DNA of 64,000 bases from Isoetes taiwanensis (lineage: Eukaryota > Streptophyta > Lycopodiopsida > Isoetales > Isoetaceae). The position numbers and the translations under genes were made by a program. The notes beneath the pieces were generated by a model. That model saw only the letters and a list, made by a program, of their open reading frames with translations, was not told where the DNA came from and ran no database searches. Shown in pieces: positions 23,986-34,700 of the stretch; position 1 is the first letter of the stretch; every line of letters starts with the position of its first letter. The DNA is taken from contig JAJEKV010000105.1 in assembly GCA_021234155.1 (NCBI GenBank), positions 1,147,884 through 1,211,883 on the forward strand, read 5' to 3'.

Positions 23986-25052
23986 ATGGAGGAGGTTTTG
24001 ACTTTATTACAGCAGGTCCAACAGCTTGTTGCAGCAAGTGCAGTTGGACAATAAAGAGCTTAAAAAAACTGTTGCTTCACATGAATCTGCTTCTAGCTCT
24101 GGATTAAAGCTATCGGAACCTAAGATCAGCCTGCCAGAGAAGTTTGATGGCACTCGGTCCAAGCTCCGTAGCTTTTTGAATCAGATCAGGCTTGTGATCC
24201 AGCTCCACCCTCATAGATATCCCACGGCCCAGGAACAAGTTGGGCTGATTGGTTCTCTCCTCACAAGGCCAGCTCTAAGTTGGTTTGCTCCTCTATTGAA
24301 GAAAGGAGCTCCAGAGTTGAAAGATTTTGTTGCTTTCACTGCAGAGCTCGAGGCATTCTTTGAGACATGTCGTCGGCCAAGACAACAGCCTAAAAATCTT
24401 TGCAATCTAAGGCAAGGCTCCATCAGATTTACAGTTCAATGTGATTATCGGCTCTTCGAACATATATGGGAGAGATGTAGTCAGATCTTCCCAATCACAC
24501 TGTAGAATCCAGCAGGACCGGACCTGAGCCTATGCAGAGTGATCGGGCAGTTTGAGAACCTTTTTATCCGGCCAAACAGCTGGGAGAGAGCTAATCTTTG
24601 CCTCTATTGTGGGAGGAGTTGGGCATATTGCTCGTGGAATGCCCCGCGGAAGCCCCAATCAGTCCGAAAATTTCAAAATGGTTCGGTAGTAGGAGTCTCT
24701 CGTCGACTGGCCACCTTTTCTCAAACTCCTTCCACACTTCTCGACATGTTTATTCCACTGGATAAGGTCAGCAAGGTATTTTTCATCTCTATATTATTGA
24801 AATCAAAGGTTGGAAGGTTGGAAGCATTGGCGCAACTTGATTGTGGTGCAAATGCTTGTTTATGGATAGTGCATTCGCCAGTAAGCACGCCATCCCTAGA
24901 AGCACGGTTAAGCATCCCAGTTCTGTCGAAGTGATTGATAGATGGGAGATCTCCTCGAGTGCAGTCATAGAATGTATTGCGCCTCTTCAGGTGTTGTTCG
25001 AGGGAGTTTCTTATAGTATTTCCTTCAATGTCATCGCTAGCCCACATGCACC
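23986..25052 (+). pseudogene. Gypsy gag-protease polyprotein, frameshifted
   Basis: The frame begins with ATG at 23986 and shifts by one base near 24020. The main gag frame then runs to 24505. It contains LPEKFDGTRSKLRSFLNQI and, later, a conserved RNLRQGS-like block (CNLRQGS), as in Ty3/gypsy Gag capsids. A zinc-knuckle relic (CLYCGRS, then GHIAR in a shifted frame) is near 24600-24650. The protease motif appears near 24833 as QLDCGANA, against the usual DSG active site, so the serine is replaced by cysteine. Stops and shifts make the polyprotein non-functional. The protease frame is cut at about 25052. Confidence 0.65.
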
Positions 25053-25054
25053 AA

Positions 25055-27085
25055 AGTCGGAAAATTTGAAGGGCTCGTCGTCATAGCGACTATCTTTTAG
25101 CTTGAAGCCATAGGGTAGGTCTGCAAGTATCAAAGTGAATTCCTGCGGCTTAACCGTTCCGATCAGTTTCGTGCAATTACTATAAATGATCGAAAACAAG
25201 TTGTTTTGATCAAACATGCAAAATCTTTCATAATCGGAAGGTTCTGCATCAAGAGTCCTCTTTTCCGCTAATGACCTCTCTTCCCGTGCAGTTCTAACCA
25301 AGTGCATGAAGCCTTCGGGAAGATCTTTGTTTTTTTTTCTTGCTCTGTAAGAGGAAGAAAAATTGCAACTGTTAACACATTGTAGGTTAAGAGGAAATAA
25401 AATGAGCAGACTTACCCAACCCTCAAAATTTGGAGCGTATTGTACAATGCGCTCGTCAGAGGTGGCAATAGGGTAGAGAATCCTTGCACTTGTCCCACGT
25501 TTCAACGTTTAACTGCTCCATCAAATATGTTTGACATGTTATGACGTTCTTCTGGTTGCAAGACATTAAGAAAACACTGTGTTAGGAAATAAGAAAAACA
25601 TTTCGTAGTAAAGCAAGTTGTATTCCGAAATATACAACCGATCCACGGAGTTGCTATCTTGAAAAGAAATATGTTGCTTCAAGGAAATGATTGTATATTC
25701 CGGAATACTGTTTTGTTTTGTCGTGTGAGTGAGTGTTTGTTCTGAAACACAAATTTTAAGTTTTAAAAGCTTTTTCTGCTCCAAGACACTATTGTATATT
25801 CCGGAATACAAATTAGTAAAGAACATTGTTAACATTGCTAAACTATAATAAAGCATGTGTATTCCGAAATACACAATTTACACAACAGCACATCAAAATG
25901 TATCCCAGAATACACCGATGCTACTAGATCTACAACATCCAAATAGTTAATCTTGATGGAGGACTTACTTGTGCAATTCCTTGGATATTTCTTCAAGGGT
26001 AAACTCCTTGTCGACAACCTTCTGGAGCAGCCGCTCTAGTAGCTCGGTGTCGGAGAAGCCCTGCATTTCCCTCCAGATGGTAATGGTCATTTCTTTCTTA
26101 GGCACGTCGGAGGTTTTCTTCTTGGCTGTCTCCTTGCCTTTGCTCTTCAATTTCCTGCGTACGAACATAGTGAATATTTCGTCCTGGACTTCCCATATCT
26201 GTTCGAGAAAATTTTACGTCACTTCGTGGACAAATAAAACTAAACACAAAAAATCTAAACAAAACATTGGCACGACTTGTTATTCCGGAATACGGAATGT
26301 GCGTACCTTGCCATCTCTAAAAGCCAATTGGAACCAGTTGTCGTGATCAATGAATGATTGCCTTTTGTTAGCTTCGTCTTATTTCAGGCAGCATTCGATA
26401 GCGCATGCCTCCTTAAGCTCCAACGAGTACGCTGGCTTCTTCAGGTTCTCATCATACTTTTCCTTAAAATAACATATTCCCTGTGCATGAACCAGGGATT
26501 CACATGTTTTGGGCGCACAAACCATGTGAGTTATACTTGAGGGGTTTTTACCATTTCGTGTAGAGCATACGTACCATACTAGGGTTTTTAACCACTATTT
26601 GGGGTAAACCATATACTTAAAGGGGGTTAAAATAGCTTTCATAAGTCGGTAGATACTAGGGGTTTTTACTACCCCGAACGCCGAATGGCATATCCCCTTT
26701 GTTATAAGTGAATCCCCCGGCATGAACTCGATCTTTTCGACGAAGCTCATCTTCAATTTATACTCGTTGTCAGCATTGTGGGTGTTGGCAACGATCTTTG
26801 CTGCTTCGTCGGTAAGACCATAGTAAACAGTACATAGGACGAAGAGGCACCTTGGGTTCTTCTTCTCTTTATAGAGTTGTCTTCTTGCCTTGAAGCTGCG
26901 ATTACCTCCCAAGACATAATGTGTGTAGGTATCTGCGTTTTCCCTGTCATAGTCTTGGGGGGTTGTGCACTGCTCCCTGTCAACAACGACAACTATTGAG
27001 ACCACGTGAGCATTTGGATTGCTCCTTATTCTGTCTTTCAGGTTCCTCAAGTGGTCTGCGTAGTTTTTCAACAGCTTGAAACTTC
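25055..27085 (-). pseudogene. ParB-like plus DNA-methyltransferase-like gene relic with introns
   Basis: Minus strand, read from 27085 down. The first block (27071-26690) has a positional match to ParB/sulfiredoxin-type folds: SIVVVVD, then THYVLGGNRSFKARRQLY, where GGNR(S/H) is the conserved core of ParB N-terminal nuclease-like domains, then a VYYGLTDEAA segment. A second exon (to 26307) ends in LAFRDGK before a GT donor. A third (26198-25969) is lysine-rich and ends before GTAAGT. A fourth (to about 25405) includes GTSARILYP. The last begins after TTTCTTCCTCTTACAG and includes FTLILADLPYGFKL, matching the (D/N)PPY(F/G) catalytic motif of N6-adenine/N4-cytosine methyltransferases but with leucine for the first proline. 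At least one stop and one 8-base duplication break the frame, and the 3' end is lost at a gypsy junction. ParB-methylase fusions are known in bacteria and phages; this intron-bearing form suggests an old resident or transposon-borne gene. Confidence 0.5.
25618..26292. repeat. Six copies of the palindrome TATTCCGGAATA and variants
   Basis: Perfect copies lie at 25696-25707, 25798-25809 and 26281-26292. Near-copies (TATTCCGAAATA or TATCCCAGAATA) lie at about 25620, 25858 and 25901. They fall in the apparent introns of the methyltransferase-like relic and not elsewhere in the window that I noticed. Flanks often extend the symmetry to GTATTCCGGAATAC. Confidence 0.8.
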
Positions 27086-27895
27086 TGTGAGTGATAGGTG
27101 ATTAGATGCAATTCAAGGTCATCCCCCTGTGACAGGATCCCACCAAGAGTAAAATTATAAGCATCTGCTTCAACAACATATGGGTGCAAAGGATCTGTAT
27201 GAGCAAGAACTGACGCCGTTGTAAAAGCATGCTTCAGAGTAACGAAAGCATATTCCACTTCCACACTCCATTCAAATGGCACGTCCTTAACCGTGAGGCG
27301 TGTCAAAAGAAGGACAATCTTCGAAAAATCTCGAATGAAATACCGATAGAAATTGGCAAACCTAAGAAAACACTGCACATCTCGAACGGATGAAGATGTT
27401 TGTCACTCTAGAACAGTGGGAACCTTTTTGGGATCCATAGAGACTCCATGTGGAGTGATATGATAGCCAAGGAACTCCACATTATCTTGCTCGAACTGAC
27501 ACTTCTCAAGTTTGGCATATAACCCGTGCTCACAGAGCTTCTGAAGAACCTATCGAACATGCTTGTCATGTTCTTCGAGAGTCTTAGAATAAATAAGAAT
27601 ATCATCCAAATAGATGATAACAAAAGTGTCTAAGAACTCTCGAAAGACATCATTAGCCATATGCTGAAATACTGCTGGAGCATTGGTAAGTCCAAATGGC
27701 ATAACTGTGTACACAAAATGGCCATACCGAGTATGAAAAGCTGTTTTCTACTCATCACTCTCCTGGATCCGGATAAGATTGTAGGCACTCCGAAGATCAA
27801 TCTTTGTAAAATAATGCGTACCTTGAAGTCACTCCAACAACTCTGGGATCAGAGGAAGCGGATACTGATTTGGAACAAGACTGTGGAAAAGTGAA
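27086..27895 (-). pseudogene. Ty3/gypsy reverse transcriptase and RNase H fragment
   Basis: Minus strand. Blocks run in the canonical order: [45 protein letters not shown] (YLDD catalytic centre near 27610), [36 protein letters not shown] and the RNase H start LAHTDPLHPYVVEADA. Several stop codons interrupt the frame. The fragment stops on the right at about 27895, and on the left where the ParB-like relic begins at about 27085. Together with the plus-strand gag at 23986, it shows that the methyltransferase-like relic sits among gypsy pieces of opposite orientation. Confidence 0.85.
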
Positions 27896-28330
27896 TTCCG
27901 TCTTGTAAAAATTCCCAGGAGATACAAAATGTTCCCGCCCATGCTTAACATTTAAAATTTGGTACAGAATTTTGGCTGAAATTTTTGGTACGCACCTTTG
28001 AGTCCAACCATGGGCGCCATAGCTGTTTCTTGAAGAACGATCAGTTGTGTGCTGTAAAGAGGGAAAAAAGAGCCAGATTAATGTGTTTGGATCTCAGAAT
28101 ATGGAGGTTCAATGAGCTGTTCTGAATGCATATCAGAAATAGAAGAACAGAGGCTACTTTGTTACCTGTTGGATCTGCAGATCCGGGTTGATTTGTTACT
28201 CGGATCTGCTGGATTTACTTTTCTTATTGCCGGATCTTTGCAGAGGCTTCAAGAGACAACAGTAACTTGGAGATCCGAGCTAGTCCCAGCATCCAAGAAG
28301 GAGTGTCGACCCACTGCCTGAAATTAGTCA
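27896..28330. other. Unassigned; possible gypsy leader/LTR remnant
   Basis: On the minus strand TGGCGCCCATGG near 28010 resembles a TGGCGCC-type primer-binding site of plant gypsy elements, so an LTR of the minus-strand element might lie to its right. No LTR pair was found. Confidence 0.25.
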
Positions 28331-28339
28331 GATCTGATA

Positions 28340-28475
28340 GAAGAACATAGCCAGATCTGAAGTCCTAGGCCAGATTCTAAGTCGGATCTGAAGCGGGATC
28401 TGAAGTCCTAAGTCGGATCTGAAGTCGGATATGAATAAAGCCGGATCTGAAGTCGGATATGAAGTCTTAAGTTGT
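28340..28475. repeat. TCGGATCTGAAG short tandem repeats
   Basis: Variants of AGTCGGATCTGA occur about eight times between 28340 and 28475, some as GGATATGAA. The array is degenerate and has no coding content. Confidence 0.7.
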
Positions 28476-28649
28476 AGATGCCGGATTCTGCAGCAGCGAA
28501 TAGCCAACAGATTATCAAGGAAAGAGGGCTCAGACACAGCCACAAGACACAGCAGGGGATTTGAGGGGCTCAGACACAACAATAAGAGGGCGATTGCTAC
28601 CGAAAGAGCACTTCAAAAGAGGGCCGGAATAAGAAGGTAAAAACTTAAG

Positions 28650-30260
28650 CTGTTAAGGAAGCTGGATCAACGGTTCGGGATGCTAGTTAGAATGATTCGC
28701 AAAGAAGAGTGCCCTAAATCTCCACCACCACCGCCCCATCCTTGGTGCTTGCTGGGCCGATCAGATGGGGCATTTTTCTTTTGCTCTTTTGGTGCATAGG
28801 TTTGATGCTGGCCTTTTTCTGTTAAAAATAGTTGGATGCTGGATTTACATGAATGCTCCCTTGCTCCATTAGACAATTTTGAAATAGGATGAAACAATCT
28901 GAAAAAGGAGCATAGTTTTAATTTGCCCATTCTCGCCTAGCTAGGCGAGAATTTTTTTTTCTTTTTTTATTGTTTAATTAATTCTATTTATTATATTATA
29001 TTATTTAAAATAGTATTTATTGATTTAAAATTAATTTAATTCATTACATTTATATTTGGGCCCGTTTGCCTCTCCCCTCCCCATCTTTTCTTGACTTTTT
29101 TTGCCCTTATGCTCTCCCCCTTGCCCTCCGCCTCCTCTTTCCCATGGCTTGCCCTCCCCTCTTCCTCTCCCCTCTTCCTCTTTGCCCCTCCCCTCTCCCC
29201 TGCCTCTTCTACCTCTCCCTCCCCGTCCTCCTTTGCCTCCTTCCCTCCGTCCCTCCCTCCCTTCCATCTCCCCGTCCTTCCTACCATTCTTTCTCCACCA
29301 TCTCCCCTTCTTTTCTCGGATTGTGGTTTGTAAATGTTATTGTTGTTTTATTAAAAAAGAATTCTATTCAAGCACTCAATTCAAAAAAAAAAATAGTTTG
29401 AGTCCCATTTTCAGTCTGAGTCCCAAACGTCGAGATTTGACCCACTTTAATTAAATGCGACTTCCTGGCAAATTCTGCCCCTTCCACGAAATCCTTCACC
29501 CTGCTTGTGGGGATATAGCATGCATGCACTAGGATATCCCATTGCAATTGCAGACTCGAAAATAGACTAAGGGAGGGATCTTGAACTAGGAGGTGACCAG
29601 AGAAATCTAACACACTGCAATCTAAACCTAATATGGAGCTCTATCTAAGCTTAGCTGTTCTATCTCGATAGCATGATCCTCTGCCTCCATGCCTGGCCCG
29701 ATCCCAGGCGCTCCATTAGATCGTTTTGAACAGGGCAGACTGGAAGAGAGAGTAACAACAAAGATCCTCCAATTCCATTTGAATTGATAAAATGAGAGTA
29801 AAAAATTCACTAGAAAATCACGTCGGAAATGTGCCGATGGTCTTTTAAACTCTTGAAACGGCGACCTAGGAAAACCTAAACCTTCCAAAACCTCTGCGGT
29901 AGCTACCTCAACATATCAAGCAGTTCTACTAAGCCTAACTGGCCGTTGCTACAGAAACAACACGTCAAAAAATCCACAAGCTGTTCTTCTGCATCTTTCA
30001 GCTCCTTCTATTATATCTGGCAAACCAAGACTCAATTTCGACTTTGAGTCGATGGAGCCTACTCCTCCCTTTTATACCAATGAAAAGATTAAATTAGAAT
30101 TCTCCAGATTAATCCAGACATTCAAAAGCGCAGCAACTGAATCTAGAAAGATCTGTATGATGCTTACGTGTATACTCTTAAACATAGACATAGACATAGA
30201 CATAAGAAACACTCAAACTTTCATTTAAGTTGCCCCTTAACGTCCGTAATATAATTATAT
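28650..30260. other. No gene; contains a CT-rich low-complexity block
   Basis: From 29066 to 29330 the plus strand is almost pure CT (CCTCTTCCTCTCCCC-like). Open frames across it on both strands are therefore low-complexity and should not be called genes. The AT-rich flank at 28960-29050 and the segment 29340-30260 show no recognisable feature. Confidence 0.5.
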
Positions 30261-30277
30261 GTTAGAGATAGGAAAGG

Positions 30278-30361
30278 CCACTTTATGTGACCTTCCTGCT
30301 GTAGAGACAGGACGGCGAGCGGCCATGTCCATAGCAGGAAGGTCACGTAACTATAAGGTGG
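30278..30361. repeat. 84-bp foldback (imperfect inverted repeat)
   Basis: GTGACCTTCCTGCT on the left pairs with AGCAGGAAGGTCAC on the right. Pairing continues outward (CCACTTTA against TAAGGTGG), with a short bulge, around a GC-rich loop. It could be a small foldback element or a hairpin in a transcript; no gene is attached to it. Confidence 0.75.
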
Positions 30362-30369
30362 AAGAAAGT

Positions 30370-32345
30370 TAGGCATTGTTCAGCACCACGTGTCATCAAT
30401 CCGACAGCTGAAGCAGAGAACAAAAAAAATTGAATGCTTGTAAATGTACTTCTTAGAAGATAGATAGATAGGTAGATAAATAAATAGATAGTATTTAGCA
30501 GGGTTGCCGAACCCGAGCTACCCACTTTCCTGCGTTTCTAGCTATGCCATGTGTCCTGCCACATCAGCTGTAGTCATTTTTAGCCGTCCAATTCTGTAAT
30601 TTCGAATCCTAGGCCCAGGGAAATTAGAAAACCCAAGTAATTGTCTGCCGGAGTTTGGCTCCTCGGAGTTTGGCGATCCTTCAACCGCAAATATCCGATG
30701 CCATGTGACGGCCTGTCTTGTTTGTCCTCTACATGTTGGAAGACCACAAAACCTGGGCCGAAGGCAAATAAATTTCCCAGATCATATGAACAGTTTGGAG
30801 GTTAGGTATCACGCACTTTTTTCTTGTTTGCTGCAACATTTTTGTACTCTCAGGCTTGTAGAAGAAGCCGAAGCATAAGCCTTCAGGACCCAAGAAGCCA
30901 ATTTAGATGACAATCTTCTATCTTTTGCCTCCGGCCATCTAGGTTTCATTCCTGCTTAGACTGAACAGATGGTATGCTTCAAAACCCATCTTAGCTTGAT
31001 GCCCTATTCTTTAGGTTTATGTTATTGTTGCTTCCTTGCGTTTCTTGCATAGACTGGTCCTCTACTTAGTATATTGTGTGAAGAAATATTAGCACATGAA
31101 TACCCCTATTTCTGGGATTCATGGATTCTAGTGCTCGTGGATATTGGATGGCATGCAATTTTTAATATTCTGGCTATATGAAGGCTAGATCCAAGTGCTT
31201 GTATAGTCGCTTGGAAGGTTATTTCTTGAAAGGAGTCTCAAAATATTGCCCATGGCATCCTCAAGAGGCCTCCACGAAAGCTGTATGTCAGGGGAGGACA
31301 ATGTTGCAAAGTTGCAGATCGATGTATGTATTTGATACAAAAGGGGAGATTGTGGGAGCCCCTTCTATATCAAAGAGTGTTTTGAGATAACATGTCATAT
31401 TCCTTGTGTCAAACTCTATGAATGACCAACTTCTGATTTCATATCTATTGCAGTTTTAGAATAGCAGTTGGACTTGTACCCTTCCAAGGTTGGATAAACA
31501 ATATGAAAGGACCAGATGGCATATGGAGTTCCTCGGTATTCCTTAAAAAGGGCACTATTCAGGTTTGCATCTGTTATTTGACCTATTTCTTGTTTTACAT
31601 ATCTACTGAGCTTCGGGCTATTCTATTGCATTAAATACAATTTCTTAGACTTTATCACATCGTCTTCCAGCCCATCCTTTAGTGTCTTCATCCTTCTTGC
31701 AAGGGTTTTCTACATTCAGCTCTTCAGTGATGTTTGTTCAAGGCAAATTTCGTGCAGATTGACTTGCCTTGCAAGCTATCAATGGTCTTTCTGAAATGCA
31801 ACGCAATGCAGGAAATGGATGCAATGCTGAAACATGGATTATAGCATGAGTTAATGAAGCTTATATTCTGCAATATTCTCTGGAGATTCATCTTTACATG
31901 CTACTAGACTTCTTGCATATTCGTTTAGAGTTGGACTTCTTGCATATTAGTGCAATAGTGCCCTGCACCTGTCCAGGGCTTTAGATTTCAGAGAAGGTTC
32001 TCCTATGATGATATGAGCCCAAACTAGGGATCTGCGATTGTTGCTAGTCACCACAGTCCTGCTGGGGCCTGCGAACTGATTAAGTAGATTATGTTCTTCC
32101 ATTTGGGGCATTTTGCTAAGATTAGCTTGAGGCAGAAAGAGAGCCACAACACAGGCTTTTTCATCTTCTCCAAAGGTAAGGCTTCTTTGCTAGAGTAAAT
32201 TCGCAAGCTGAGAGACATAGAGTAAATTCGCAAATTGAGAGACATAGAATGACTTTCCAGCTTTTTACTTGGAACTTTTACCGCCAAGCAATGGCTGTAT
32301 AATAGACTCGGGAGCCATGGAAATTTGACCCCTGACTACAACTTG
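30370..32345. other. No assigned gene; possible exons of an unknown plus-strand gene
   Basis: Two plus-strand stretches look exon-like. A frame at 31178-31390 is cysteine-bearing and ends in SISKSVLR. A segment at about 31453-31560, between TTGCAG and CAG|GTTTGC, reads RIAVGLVPFQGWINNMKG. I do not recognise either, and no start or complete chain could be built. A GATA microsatellite lies at 30456-30490. The segment ends at the CACTA target site. Confidence 0.3.
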
Positions 32346-32384
32346 TATCACTACAAGAGAATGACTATTAAACGTCAGAAAATT

Positions 32385-32705
32385 AGTCAGAGGGTGCAAA
32401 ACTCTCTGTCAAATAGCTATTTAACTAAGATACTGACTAACAAGCTGACTAAAAACACGCTGACTAATTTTGTGCCTAATAACTTGACTCATTATATGAC
32501 TAAAAAAGTTGTCTAATAAGATGACTACTCAACTGACGAAAATTTTGACTAATGCCTTTTAACGAATTGTCTGACTAACTATTTGACTAAACTTTCTAAC
32601 TAATCATGTAACTAAAAATCTGCCTAACAAATTGACTATATTATGACTAATGTTCTGACTAAGAAGGCGACTAATTTTTTGACTAATATGCTGACTAATA
32701 GTTAG
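32385..32705. repeat. Left subterminal repeats of the CACTA element (TGACTAA)
   Basis: About twenty copies of CTGACTAA or TTGACTAA-like words are spaced 10 to 20 bases apart, starting about 35 bases inside the terminal repeat. Subterminal arrays are the usual binding sites of the second CACTA protein (TNPA type). Confidence 0.85.
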
Positions 32706-32766
32706 TTTTCGTCAGAACACTCGTCATGCATGATATCTATTGTAGTTGCTCGCATAGTTCGTTCAA

Positions 32767-32914
32767 AAGTCTATTGATGTATATGATGTATTAAGCATCT
32801 AGAATTTCTCCTTTATTCGATATCTCTACAACTTATCTCAAAGTCTATTGATGTATATGATGTATTAAGCATCTAGAATTTCTCCTTTCTTCAATATCTC
32901 TACAACTTATGTCA
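32767..32914. repeat. Two tandem copies of a 74-bp unit
   Basis: The unit beginning AAGTCTATTGATGTATATGA occurs at 32767 and again at 32841 with only a few differences, so the duplication is recent. It lies between the subterminal array and the transposase gene end. Confidence 0.9.
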
Positions 32915-34700
32915 AAGTGTTTTTTTTTGTAATTTGAGGACGCTATGTTTTACCAACTCCATTGCAAGTGGGGAATTTATAGGGGTTGGTAGTGAATTTT
33001 GTGATTGTGTAGGTGCTCTTTGCTACTGTTTGTTCCTCCTATCATGTAACTTCAAGCTCAAAAGCAATCAAGAATGCATATCATACGAGCGCAAGGAAAG
33101 ACATACTTCAAAAAGGATGTAAATTATGATACATATAGAACACAAGCACAACATATTGAAATGTGATCTCTATTCATTTGTCATGAAATCCTCATCCAAT
33201 AAATCATGTTGTATATCATTCCATTCATCATCATCTAGTTGTAGAAGTAACCTTCGTCGTATATTTGGCATTTGAAGCTCAGCATCATCCTCTTCAATAT
33301 AATCTTCAGGTGCCATTGGGGAGTGCATTGGTGATCTCAATTCTTCATTGATTGTTTGCCCTTGAGATTCATAATCTTCTAGATTATGTGGCGCCATAAA
33401 TTCTAATTCTTGCTCATGCTCCATATTTTCCTCATGCTCCACAAATTCCAATTCTTGCTCATGGTCTATATATTCCTCATGCTCGTCCCCTTCTTCCTCA
33501 AGGATTATATTGGGAATGTGTCGACACGATGTTGGTTCTGTAGGGATTACGATCCACCATGCACTGTTTGGAGGGTTGACATGGAAAAATACTTGTTGAA
33601 CTTGTTGCAGATACACAAATGGTTCACTTACATCTACTAACACACGTGTGGGATCAACTTCAAAAAAAACCAGATGGATGTTGTCGCACTGTTTGATTTC
33701 TCCTGCGGTATAGAGGCTTGAACCATTTTGCTTTTAGTATGGTCTGGCAAAATGAACGAAAATCCACATCAATAATATCAGTAATAACTCCGACATATTC
33801 AAGCTCTCCATCAATAGGGTTATCATCTCTAGCACTTGCTCGACTTTTTTTGGTCAAATAAGGCAATTATTCCCGAATCACAAGTGACGCGAGCTTTGTC
33901 AATGCTATCAATTCGGAAATGTTGATCATAGGCCCACATTGAATTATAAAACCTAGCCTGCAAATTGAATAAAAGCTCAAGAAGCGGCATATATAGGATA
34001 TTTCATGAATGCAAAAAAATATAATAACAATAATAAATCTGGACTTACTGATCTATTACAGCCAAGTGCAATGTTGAGGTCATCCTCTTGTATTTTTTCT
34101 CTATTGTCTTCGGCCTCCCAAAGCTTTTCAGATAGCCACCAATAGGGTGGAGTATCAGGGAGAGGCCTTAGTTCTGGTGGATATTGTACTCTCCTATGAC
34201 ATCCTCGACGGTTCCTTGCAGCATACTTTCCTATCACTATCTCTTTGTGCCTTTTCAACAGCTGGTCTGCCCGGTCAACTCGGGGTGCCGGCCAACGTTG
34301 GCTCCGTCTGCGGGATAAAGAGGGACCATGTGACCCGACGATGCCGTAGGCGGGGCTTGGGCTTGGGGCGCACGCCACATTGGCGGGCTAGCATGCACCT
34401 GTGCGCTCCGGACGTTGGCTTGTGGGGCTTTCCATTCGACCCGTCTTGAAACATGGATCAAGGAGTCTAACATGCGTCGCGAAGTTGGTGGGTTCAAAAA
34501 CCGCCTTGGCGAAAGGAAACCCGATGCGTGGAGCCCCTGTTGTCGGGTGCACCATCGCGTAATCCATGATCTTCTGTGAAAGGTTTGAGTGTGAGCATGC
34601 CTGTTGGGACCCGAAAGATGGTGAACTAGGCCTGAGTAGGGCGACGCCAGAGGAAACTCTGGTGGAGGCTCGTAAAGGCCATCCGCATTGTTCAACACGA

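Larger units (their letters stand above)
23550..25052 (+). mobile_element. Ty3/gypsy retrotransposon 5' part: LTR, gag, protease
   Basis: An LTR-like promoter region starts with TG at about 23550 and contains a heat-shock element and a TATA box. It is followed by a gag frame starting at ATG 23986 and a protease relic to about 25052. The internal part stops abruptly where antisense sequence of a methyltransferase-like gene begins. No LTR 3' boundary, primer-binding site or second LTR could be defined with confidence, so the left boundary is approximate. Confidence 0.6.

Noticed and set aside
29031-29454. Several long frames on both strands in 29031-29454
   Set aside because: They are products of a CT-rich low-complexity block (Gly/Glu/Arg or Pro/Ser/Leu runs).
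34147-34449. Plus-strand frame opposite the CACTA transposase
   Set aside because: Antisense shadow; the minus strand carries the conserved CACTA context.
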